Positions 1 through 6,556 of a DNA stretch of 14,350 bases are shown here, one piece after another. The DNA comes from Chloroflexota bacterium. Lineage in GTDB: Bacteria; Chloroflexota; Anaerolineae; Promineifilales; Promineifilaceae. A program made the translations under genes and the position numbers. The notes under the pieces are model-generated. The model was not told where the DNA came from, searched no databases, and was given only the letters and a program-made list of their open reading frames with translations. The first letter of the stretch is position 1. Each line of letters starts with the position of its first letter. Location of the stretch: contig QQUD01000190.1 in the NCBI GenBank assembly GCA_008501785.1, positions 1 through 14,350 of the forward strand. The letters are read 5' to 3'.

Positions 1-1
1 G

Positions 2-182
2 CTGGACAAATATTATCAAGATATGCATTTAAATTTGTTCTCGAAGGGGATTGTGCATGCGGAGAATTTGGGTGGTGATTTGGCGGGGGCAAAACGGCCG
101 TTACTTCATCGCCGCCTTCATCCAAAAAGGAATGGAACTCGCCTCTTGCTGGGGCCGGTTTGTGGCATTTGCCGAAAAGTAA
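2..182 (+). pseudogene. 3' end of a cyclase/formamidase-like gene, apparently frameshifted
   Basis: The left edge cuts this gene. From base 2 one frame reads LDKYYQDMHLNLFSKGIVHA then ENLGGDL, resembling the C-terminal part of cyclase-family (kynurenine formamidase-like) proteins, where a GI-V-x-ENL segment precedes the last strands. After the G5 run at 85–89 that frame becomes Arg/Pro/Leu-rich and unconvincing, while the next frame gives NGRYFIAAF...WGRFVAFAEK and stops with TAA at 180–182, just before a terminator hairpin. Removing one G from the run joins the two into a sensible C-terminus. The join is my inference: it could be a sequencing or assembly error in a homopolymer or a genuine inactivating indel. 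The family assignment rests on remembered motif resemblance and is moderate at best; that the region is the end of a plus-strand coding region is more secure. Confidence 0.5.
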
Positions 183-184
183 CC

Positions 185-225
185 AAAAAGCCGCCAGACG
201 GATTTACATTGAATCCGCTGGCGGC
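185..225 (-). terminator. Rho-independent terminator between convergent genes
   Basis: Arms 190–204 (GCCGCCAGACGGATT) and 212–225 (AATCCGCTGGCGGC) pair over 14 bp with one bulged A and a 7-nt loop. On the minus strand the stem is followed at once by TTTTT (complement of 185–189), the classic intrinsic terminator layout for the protease gene ending at 267. On the plus strand the hairpin follows the TAA at 180–182 but has only a weak T tract, so it may act weakly in both directions. Confidence 0.7.
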
Positions 226-266
226 CATTTGCCCCTAAAACCGACAGTGTGCGAAGCGTTCCCCCG

Positions 267-1241
267 CTACACGAGTCGTATTCCTAACGCATCCATGACA
301 TAACGAATGTCGTTATGGAGCGTAATTTGTTCAGAAACAGCAAACATCAAACCAATCGCATTGCCGTGCAAATCACACAACAAGCTGCCTGAATCTCCAC
401 CGGCTGACATGTTGGATGTGATAATTTGGCGGCACATTTTAGCCACACGCCCCGCACCATACTGCACGATAAACGTGGCATTGAGGCCAATTATCTTGCC
501 AGTGGTGTGGCATGTGGTGCGACCCGTTTTTTGCACAACTTTATTAAGTTGTGGCGGTTGTACATTGCGCACATAGCCAACACGCGCAATTTCGCGATCC
601 AGTTCATGAAATTCACCTTCAGCCAGCGCCGCATCAACGACATTAGGTTGGCCATCAAATCGCAGTGGAATAAATCGAGACAAATGCGCCACCACATCTG
701 TCGGCATTCTGCCACCATCTATTGGAGCCGGTTGCAGGATGGGGTCGCCAATTGCAGCATTATTTGCATTTGCCAGGATGTGATTGTTACTTAACATGTA
801 GTAACGAGGCACTGTAGTCGGCATCGGGTTGGCATCGAAAACGGCCGTTGCCATCGTGCCGCCTTTGATTTGATAATGCCCAACACTAAATCCACCTTCA
901 ACCGGACGCACCCGATGACGCAGCGAATGAGGGCGCGGCACTTGCCGATTTGCCATGAAATGTGATCGGTAAAGTCCACCCGCCACAACAGGGCCAGATT
1001 CGACAACATCTGTCATAAATCCACCAATTTGTGATGGAATCTGGTCATCCAATGATAATTCGTTTTTACCTACTTTTTGGTTAACAAAAATTGAAAGACA
1101 AGGTTCGCTGCTCGTTTGTCCGGCCCGAATTTTATGGCCAATTGCCACGCCCACTACATGCTTTCGCTTGAGAAGCAGGTTCTCAAATTGAGCTTGAACC
1201 ATGGCAATGTGACGACAATCACCCTGCAAATACGCCTGCAT
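267..1241 (-). CDS. Trypsin/chymotrypsin-fold serine peptidase, no signal peptide
   Basis: A 324-residue protein with a chymotrypsin-like catalytic triad: His154 in SNNHILA, Asp203 in VVDAALAEG and Ser284 in SAGGDSGSLL. The N-terminal part (about 25–80: VVGVAIGHKIRAG, LSIFVNQKV, then IPSQIGGFMTDVVESG) is the lead-in typical of bacterial relatives of plant NAL1-type peptidases, in which a small domain precedes the protease fold. No signal peptide or membrane segment is visible, so cytoplasmic action is inferred. The chosen ATG at 1241 has a strong ribosome site, AGGAGG at 1252–1257, spaced 10 nt; an internal ATG at residue 14 lacks one. A terminator lies 40 nt past the stop. The gene follows a small minus-strand gene by about 120 nt and may share its transcript. 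Natural substrate unknown. Confidence 0.8.
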   Translation of the reverse strand: MQAYLQGDCRHIAMVQAQFENLLLKRKHVVGVAIGHKIRAGQTSSEPCLSIFVNQKVGKNELSLDDQIPSQIGGFMTDVVESGPVVAGGLYRSHFMANRQVPRPHSLRHRVRPVEGGFSVGHYQIKGGTMATAVFDANPMPTTVPRYYMLSNNHILANANNAAIGDPILQPAPIDGGRMPTDVVAHLSRFIPLRFDGQPNVVDAALAEGEFHELDREIARVGYVRNVQPPQLNKVVQKTGRTTCHTTGKIIGLNATFIVQYGAGRVAKMCRQIITSNMSAGGDSGSLLCDLHGNAIGLMFAVSEQITLHNDIRYVMDALGIRLV

Positions 1242-1362
1242 GTTCGGATATCCTCCTACCAGTACGGATTAAATCAACAATACAGTGACTTATATTATTT
1301 TTCCTGACGACAACTATTCAACATATGTTTACAATTCGTGCTATTTTCAAATCGTCCACAAA

Positions 1363-1566
1363 TTATTCGGTGTTTTTAGTGGATGGCTGACTTAAATTCA
1401 GCTCTAGAAATTGACACATATCTCGCAAATTGTTAAAACCGTGACGTTGATTGGTCCTTGGATCAGTTAAGGTAAACCGCCAACGATTCATCATTTCTAA
1501 ATTTGGGTCGCGTTCTTCCCAAATTCGCAAAATATATGTCTTATAATTTGGAGGCGATTCAAACAT
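1363..1566 (-). CDS. Small conserved-type hypothetical protein (67 aa)
   Basis: A short acidic/aromatic protein with a core pattern of YKTYILRIWEE, then WRFTLTDPRTNQRHGF and a C-terminal LRDMCQFLEL helix. The scheme (Y-x-L/I-R-x-W, W-R-x-x-L-x-D-x-R-T-x-x-R-x-G-F, short helix) matches small uncharacterised proteins I associate with Chloroflexota genomes; no function is known to me. I chose ATG at 1566 because AGAGGA (complement of 1571–1576) lies just upstream; a longer TTG start at 1599 has no ribosome site. It is divergent from the SARP-type regulator at 1733, with a 166-bp shared upstream region, and lies 121 bp before the protease in the same direction. No cysteine pairs suggestive of metal binding and no membrane segment are seen. 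Confidence 0.6.
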   Translation of the reverse strand: MFESPPNYKTYILRIWEERDPNLEMMNRWRFTLTDPRTNQRHGFNNLRDMCQFLELNLSQPSTKNTE

Positions 1567-1732
1567 AAGTTCCTCTAGACGTTTCTTTTCTATGCGCAAA
1601 TCGATATAATGCAGTTGGAAGATGGAAGTAAAATCCGCTCATCTGAAGTGCATAAGGACATATTCATTACTCTAGCGGTTAGACGCTTATTTACCGTTAA
1701 TTTCAGCGATGTCACCTGATCAGGAATTCAAA

Positions 1733-4627
1733 ATGGCTCAACTGGAAATATTTTTATTTGGGATGCCAAAAATTAGAGTAGATGGAACTGCGTTTACCAA
1801 ACTTGCATCCCGCAAGGCACGCGCATTGCTGTTCTATCTGGCTTTGACAGAGCAGCAACATGCGCGACAAACGCTTGCTGGTTTGTTTTGGGGCGAAATG
1901 AGTGAAGCCAACGCACGGCGCAATCTGCGCGTAACGCTCACGAAGCTGAAAGCTGAACTTGGTGAATTTTTATTGGTGAGGCGACGAACCCTGGCGATTA
2001 ATCCAGAAGCTGCTATTTGGTTAGATGTCGCTGAATTTGAGAATTGTATAGCTGCAACAGAGCCAACTTTGGAACAGTTACAATGTGCTGCCGCGCTGTA
2101 TGGGGGTCATTTTCTCGATGGGTTTTATTTACGTGATGCTCCCATGTTTGAGGATTGGATACGGCCGTTACAAGAAAGATACCGCCAAATGGCTATGGAA
2201 ACCCTGTACCGGCTGGCCGTTTACCATACGCAGCAAAAGCAGTACGGAACCGGCATTGACTATGCGGGACGGTTGCTGACGCTGGAACCGTGGATGGAAG
2301 AAGCACACCGACAAATGATGCTGCTGCAAGCGCTTAGTGGTCAACGCAGTGCGGCATTGGCTCAGTTTGATACTTGTCGGGCCATGCTGTCTGATGAGCT
2401 TGGCGTTGACCCTACTGAGGCAACAACCAGCTTGTATAAGCAAATTCTTAATGAAGATATTGGGGAAGATTTGACGGATACGGCCGTTTCTTTCCCAACA
2501 CCCACCCTGGAAACTCCCTTTCAATCTCCTCCTCAATCCCCCCATTTCGTGGGGCGACTAATGTTGATCGGTGAACTTTCTGCTGTCTTAAAATCAGCCA
2601 AATCACAACAAATCCATGCTTTGGTGGGCATGGGCGGCATTGGCAAATCAACCGTTGCTGTGCAGCTTACTCACCTATTGCGCAGTTCGTTTGCAGATGG
2701 CGTATTGTGGGCACAGGCAGCAACCGCCGAACCAATGGCTATTTTGGAGAGCTGGGCGCAAGCGTATGGGTACGACTTCACGCGTATTGGAGATGTTGAA
2801 AGTATGGCTGCTGCCTTTCGCAGCACGTTGACGGACAAATCGGTACTGATTGTACTGGATGATGTAAGAAGCATGGCACGCATACGGCCGTTACTGCCCA
2901 ATGGCAACCAAAATCAAGTACTCATCACTACCCGCAATCAGGATTTGGCTAGATCGCTGAATGCTCAGGTGTGGCCGCTGCAAGAGTTGTTGCCGGAAAA
3001 CGGCCGTTTATTATTAACCAGCATCCTGGGAGAAACACGCACCGGAGATGAACCAGAAGCGGCAACCGAAATTTGCGAACTATTGGATAATCATCCATTG
3101 GCGGTTGAAATTACGGCCCAGCGGCTCAAATCGCGGCCACGCCGGCGGCTAACCGATATGGCAAATCGACTGCGGGATGAAAAGCAGCGATTGACGCTGC
3201 TGGCAATTAGTGACCGGGAGGTGAGGGCTTCGTTTGCTGTCAGTTGGCAGGCACTAGATACTTCGCATCGTCGGGTTTTTGCGCTGTTGGGGTTGTTTAA
3301 CGGCCGTTCTTTCACTGCTGAAGCCATCGCCCACATTGCCGAACTCGACCAATACACAATAGAGGATCGTTTATTTGCCCTAACTGCTTTATCACTGATT
3401 CGCGAAGAGGGCAAGACACGCTACAGGCAACATCCTTTGCTGGCAGACTTTGCGCGAGAGCAGTTGGAAGAGGATACAGGTGAGGGAAAGCGTTTCGCGA
3501 CTTACTATCTTAACTTCGCTCAACAACACCAACACAATTACGATGCTCTCCGTCCCGAATGGGCGAATATGACAATCGCAATGGAAATCGCCTATACCCA
3601 AAAACTTTCGCAAAATGTGATTGATTTTGCTTATGCTCTTCAAGATGCCTGGTCAGCACGTGGACGCTTCATCCAAGCTCGCCAAGGATATAATTTAGCT
3701 TCTAAATCAGCACAAAAAATCCAGGACAATGCAGCTTTAGCAAATATTTCCCTACTGTGGGGCAAAGCATGCGTAGAACAAAATGATTATGAAGAAGCAA
3801 CAAAATTACTCCAAAATAGTTTGTCAATTTATGAGCATTTACAGGAAAAATCTAGTATTGCCAATGTGTTATATCAATTTGCCCGTATTGCATTAGACCA
3901 AAATCAATATGAAGAAGCAAAAGAGATTTTACAACGTTGTCAAAACTATTACGAAGAAGTGTCCGATCAATCTGGTGTGGCAGCTTCTAAATACCAACAA
4001 GCAAGAATTTTTTACTCATATGGGCCAAATTATAGGAAATCTGAAAAGCTAGCAAAGGAAGCTTTAATAATTCAAGAGACCAATGGTGATAAATACCAAA
4101 TAATCCCAACATTGCGATTATTAATGCTTATCGCCAGACAAAAAGAGGAATTTGATTTAGCATTAACTTATGGAATTAAGGCACATAATTTTAGCGAAGA
4201 GATTGAAGACCAAGGTGAAATAGCAACATCTTTATATTATTTGACTACAATTTATCGATTTAAAGGGGAATATTCTCAGGCATTAAGTCTTGCAGATAAC
4301 AGTCTTGCCCTATTAAAAAACATTGGCAACAGACGTATTGAAGCAATGGTAAAACACCAAAAGGGATTAATCTTTTCATCATTAAACGAACATTCACAAG
4401 CTCTCACACATATTCAAGAAAGCTATTCAATTTATAAATACCTTAATGATGTTCTAGGGCAAACTTATGCATTACGTGATATTGGAGACCTTTATTTGAA
4501 GGGTAGTCAACCTGATAAGGCACAATCGACATGGTTCACAGCAGAACAAATAGGTCGAAATATTGCTCATAAAAAACTGTATGAATCTGTAGTCGAGCGC
4601 CTTAAACAGGTTGCTAAGCCAGGTTAA
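1733..4627 (+). CDS. SARP/BTAD-type transcriptional regulator with NB-ARC ATPase and TPR domains
   Basis: About 964 residues. The N-terminus (LEIFLFGMPKIRVDG, then SRKARALLFYLAL and NARRNLRVTLTKLK) is the winged-helix DNA-binding domain of SARP/AfsR-type regulators, followed by a bacterial transcriptional activation domain (about 95–242, ending GVDPTEATTSLYKQIL). The STAND-type ATPase has Walker A GMGGIGKST (299–307), kinase-2 VLIVLDDV (from 371), ITTRN (398–402) and NHPLA (453–457). Residues from about 640 to the end form helical TPR-like repeats (for example QNDYEEATKLLQNSLSIYEH). It presumably acts as a signal-gated, oligomerising activator; ligand and targets are unknown. ATG at 1733 is preferred over 1709 because CAGGAA precedes it and family proteins start like MAQLEIFLFG. 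Composition changes sharply within the gene: 63% GC at 3121–3180 against 25% at 3781–3840 by hand count. Confidence 0.88.
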   Translation: MAQLEIFLFGMPKIRVDGTAFTKLASRKARALLFYLALTEQQHARQTLAGLFWGEMSEANARRNLRVTLTKLKAELGEFLLVRRRTLAINPEAAIWLDVAEFENCIAATEPTLEQLQCAAALYGGHFLDGFYLRDAPMFEDWIRPLQERYRQMAMETLYRLAVYHTQQKQYGTGIDYAGRLLTLEPWMEEAHRQMMLLQALSGQRSAALAQFDTCRAMLSDELGVDPTEATTSLYKQILNEDIGEDLTDTAVSFPTPTLETPFQSPPQSPHFVGRLMLIGELSAVLKSAKSQQIHALVGMGGIGKSTVAVQLTHLLRSSFADGVLWAQAATAEPMAILESWAQAYGYDFTRIGDVESMAAAFRSTLTDKSVLIVLDDVRSMARIRPLLPNGNQNQVLITTRNQDLARSLNAQVWPLQELLPENGRLLLTSILGETRTGDEPEAATEICELLDNHPLAVEITAQRLKSRPRRRLTDMANRLRDEKQRLTLLAISDREVRASFAVSWQALDTSHRRVFALLGLFNGRSFTAEAIAHIAELDQYTIEDRLFALTALSLIREEGKTRYRQHPLLADFAREQLEEDTGEGKRFATYYLNFAQQHQHNYDALRPEWANMTIAMEIAYTQKLSQNVIDFAYALQDAWSARGRFIQARQGYNLASKSAQKIQDNAALANISLLWGKACVEQNDYEEATKLLQNSLSIYEHLQEKSSIANVLYQFARIALDQNQYEEAKEILQRCQNYYEEVSDQSGVAASKYQQARIFYSYGPNYRKSEKLAKEALIIQETNGDKYQIIPTLRLLMLIARQKEEFDLALTYGIKAHNFSEEIEDQGEIATSLYYLTTIYRFKGEYSQALSLADNSLALLKNIGNRRIEAMVKHQKGLIFSSLNEHSQALTHIQESYSIYKYLNDVLGQTYALRDIGDLYLKGSQPDKAQSTWFTAEQIGRNIAHKKLYESVVERLKQVAKPG

Positions 4628-4788
4628 ATGGAAGTTAAATAAATAATCAGGTAATAGAAAACTACAAAATGTGGCCCTGTCATTCCCGCGCAGGCGGGAA
4701 TCTACTCGACTACGTCATGGATTCCCGCCTGCGCGGGAATGACAAGTTCCCTATTACCGTTTTATTTTCTTAACGTTCATTTAACCTG
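4620..4788. repeat. Nested inverted repeat (REP/MITE-like) spanning two convergent stop codons
   Basis: The inner pair is a perfect 24-bp inverted repeat, 4679–4702 and 4720–4743, with a 17-nt spacer. Each arm is itself a hairpin (ATTCCCGC, loop GCAG, GCGGGAAT), so the element can form one long or two short hairpins. Outside it, CAGGTTAAATG at 4620–4630 is matched in reverse by 4778–4788, and GGTAATAGAAAACT at 4650–4663 by 4745–4758 with two mismatches. The spacing between these outer blocks is 19 nt on both sides; I count 35 of 44 matching positions in the outer arms. The outer arms contain the stop codons of both flanking genes. It may also act as a bidirectional terminator. Confidence 0.8.
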
Positions 4789-6151
4789 CATGATCTGCAT
4801 CTGGACCGCCAACTGCCCAGCCAGATCCATTGAGGAGTGTGCTCCAAGTTTCTGGCAACAATGTTAACCCTTTCTCTTGAGCATCTGCAAAGAAAGTGAA
4901 CCATTTCACCAAAGCGTCACCAATTGTCCATTTGATGATATTTTCATCTGTGACCGGAATTAAAACACCCTTACTTATTGGTTCAGCAACCAACCGAGGA
5001 GCATTGAATCGTGAATCAGCTTCAGCTAATTTGTCTAATATTTCAGCTTTAAAGGTTTGGTACATTTCATTACTTGGATTTTTACTGTCTGTACTCCACA
5101 AGCTAGCTTCTGCATGTGGCAAAACTGATTTGAGCAACGATAAAGAAACATTGGCAACTTCTTTTACCTTTGTTCTAGCACGATAAAGAGAAACGGTTGT
5201 CGAGTCTGAATAGCGATGATTAGGCTTGAATTGCCCTGGATTTCCCCGTTGATCACGCAGCAACTTTTTCCACTTCTTTTCTAAGGCAGCAGGTGCTTTG
5301 GAGAACAATTGCTTACCATACGCATCTTTCATCGCTTGTAAAACTTCGGTGTATAGATACGGCCGTATTGCCGACACCGGATGTTCTCCATCATCTTCGA
5401 GCAAATCGTAATTGTCATACAATAGCTCTTGGAAATCGAGTGCAATGGCCGGACCAGCAATTAATGCACCATAAACATCGGCAAAAATTTCTTCTAGCCA
5501 CGCGGTCCGCCAAGGAGGGTCTGCCGAAATTTCACTCCGCAACAAAGCACGCAGGCTGGTTCCAGTTCGCGGGTTTCCTTTTTTAGCATGCCAGTAGACA
5601 TAATGACCAACTTCATGTGCAATTGCCAAAAAGTCACGTGCATTATTGTCCCAATCAACACAAGTGTAAGGAATACCAATGATCGCTACCGGACCATATG
5701 GCACAACCCGCACATTGGCAGATTTTTGGAAGTAGGTGATAACGGCCGTGTTTTCTAACAACTCAGCATCAATTGCCGGTTTCAAAGCCAGATATGCCAA
5801 CTTATCCGCTAATGCCAGGGTCTTAACCATTTGTTCATTTTGATCATTTAGCAACCGTTGGTTATGTGCCCGCTGTAAAACTTCGAGATCAAACGAAATT
5901 TGGTCTAATGTTCGTCGCAGGGCATACTCCGCTCTTAAATGAGGAGAATCAATCAACGCACCATTTTGAAAACCCAGATAGAAAAAATCGAACTGCTTTT
6001 TTCCAAAATCTTGCAGAAGTGCTAATGCACTTTTGATAGTGATCTCCCAATCATCCCCATCCTTTCCATCAATAGCAAGCTTCATCTCATCAATACTTTT
6101 ATTCAATACATTAAACCGAGCTTGCCAAATTTCTACGTCACGTATAGGCAT
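4781..6151 (-). CDS. HExxH zinc-metallopeptidase-like protein, family not recognised
   Basis: A 456-residue soluble protein with a zinc-binding signature HEVGH at 179–183 in FLAIAHEVGHYVYWH, and a downstream helix WLEEIFADVYGALIAGPA (218–235) whose Glu220/221 is the likely third ligand, as in gluzincin-type peptidases (Glu followed by an FAD-like motif). The preceding VRVVPYGPVAIIGIPYTCVDW resembles the strand and loop that precede such helices. The N-terminal 130 residues look helical. No signal peptide or transmembrane segment is seen, so it is probably cytoplasmic. ATG at 6151 has AGGAGGT (complement of 6157–6163) at 5-nt spacing. The stop lies inside the arm of the inverted repeat at 4620–4788. 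I do not recognise a named family; zinc peptidase activity is inferred from the motif and the substrate is unknown. Confidence 0.7.
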   Translation of the reverse strand: MPIRDVEIWQARFNVLNKSIDEMKLAIDGKDGDDWEITIKSALALLQDFGKKQFDFFYLGFQNGALIDSPHLRAEYALRRTLDQISFDLEVLQRAHNQRLLNDQNEQMVKTLALADKLAYLALKPAIDAELLENTAVITYFQKSANVRVVPYGPVAIIGIPYTCVDWDNNARDFLAIAHEVGHYVYWHAKKGNPRTGTSLRALLRSEISADPPWRTAWLEEIFADVYGALIAGPAIALDFQELLYDNYDLLEDDGEHPVSAIRPYLYTEVLQAMKDAYGKQLFSKAPAALEKKWKKLLRDQRGNPGQFKPNHRYSDSTTVSLYRARTKVKEVANVSLSLLKSVLPHAEASLWSTDSKNPSNEMYQTFKAEILDKLAEADSRFNAPRLVAEPISKGVLIPVTDENIIKWTIGDALVKWFTFFADAQEKGLTLLPETWSTLLNGSGWAVGGPDADHAG

Positions 6152-6330
6152 CCTGTACCTCCTAACCTAATACATTCCTAACACACAAAATTTATAATAC
6201 TTCTGGCTCGTTGATTAATATTTGATTGAGGGATGCAATGAGGACACGAATATACAAATTCTAATTCGTTCACTTTGCCTCTGGCATAAAGAAACCGTTG
6301 TAACCCCATAAAAATCAAGTATAAAGATTT

Positions 6331-6431
6331 CAAAAAGCAGGTGTCTCTGCTATCCAGCAAAGACACCTAACCCGCCCAGACAAACTATCTACTAAGTGCA
6401 AAAATTATCCACTTAAACTGACTGTTTCCAA
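6331..6431 (-). ncRNA. Possible short RNA with its own promoter and terminator
   Basis: On the minus strand TTGGAA (complement of 6426–6431) and GATAAT (complement of 6404–6409) are spaced 16 bp, a plausible sigma-70-type promoter. A transcript starting near 6397 would run only about 65 nt before the terminator hairpin at 6332–6368. There is no recognisable ORF or riboswitch core in it. This is inference from promoter and terminator geometry alone. Confidence 0.22.
6332..6368 (-). terminator. Terminator-like hairpin on the minus strand
   Basis: AGGTGTCT (6339–6346) pairs with AGACACCT (6361–6368). After a C/A mismatch the stem continues TGCT/AGCA around an ATCC loop. Reading the minus strand, the stem is followed by GC and then TTTTT (complement of 6332–6336). 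No minus-strand gene ends here, so it either terminates a short RNA or insulates the metallopeptidase from antisense transcription. Confidence 0.55.
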
Positions 6432-6465
6432 GAGAATAGCTTTCTATCGTTTTTTTATCGCTAAT

Positions 6466-6497
6466 CTTTGCGTTGGAGTGAAAAATCAGCATATAAT
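6466..6497 (+). promoter_or_regulatory. Weak candidate promoter for the molybdoenzyme operon
   Basis: A perfect TATAAT lies at 6492–6497, about 60 nt before the operon start. The upstream -35 candidates (CTTTGC or TTTGCG near 6466–6472) match poorly and are spaced 19–20 bp, so only the -10 box is convincing. Confidence 0.22.
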
Positions 6498-6556
6498 TGA
6501 TTTACACCCCTTATAAATTTTGACTCAGTTCGATTGATGTAAATTGAGGAGGCCAA

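Larger units (their letters stand above)
6152..6556. other. Divergent intergenic region, 405 bp
   Basis: This AT-rich stretch separates the minus-strand metallopeptidase from the plus-strand molybdoenzyme operon. It holds the ribosome sites of both genes (AGGAGG-type near 6157 on minus; GAGGAGG at about 6545–6551 on plus), a terminator-like hairpin at 6339–6368 oriented to minus, and a TATAAT box at 6492–6497. A candidate minus-strand promoter for the metallopeptidase is TATAAA (complement of 6191–6196) with a poor TTAATC box 16 nt upstream. A 62-codon minus frame (6178–6366) starts at a GTG without a ribosome site inside the hairpin and is not called. Confidence 0.6.

Noticed and set aside
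23..238. A 71-residue plus-strand gene starting at ATG 23
   Set aside because: The frame is open upstream to the window edge, and after the G5 run its translation turns into Arg/Pro/Leu-rich noise while the adjacent frame gives a sensible protein end.
6178..6366. Small minus-strand protein with a CPHC motif
   Set aside because: Its GTG start lies within the terminator-like hairpin, there is no ribosome site, and the composition looks like non-coding DNA.
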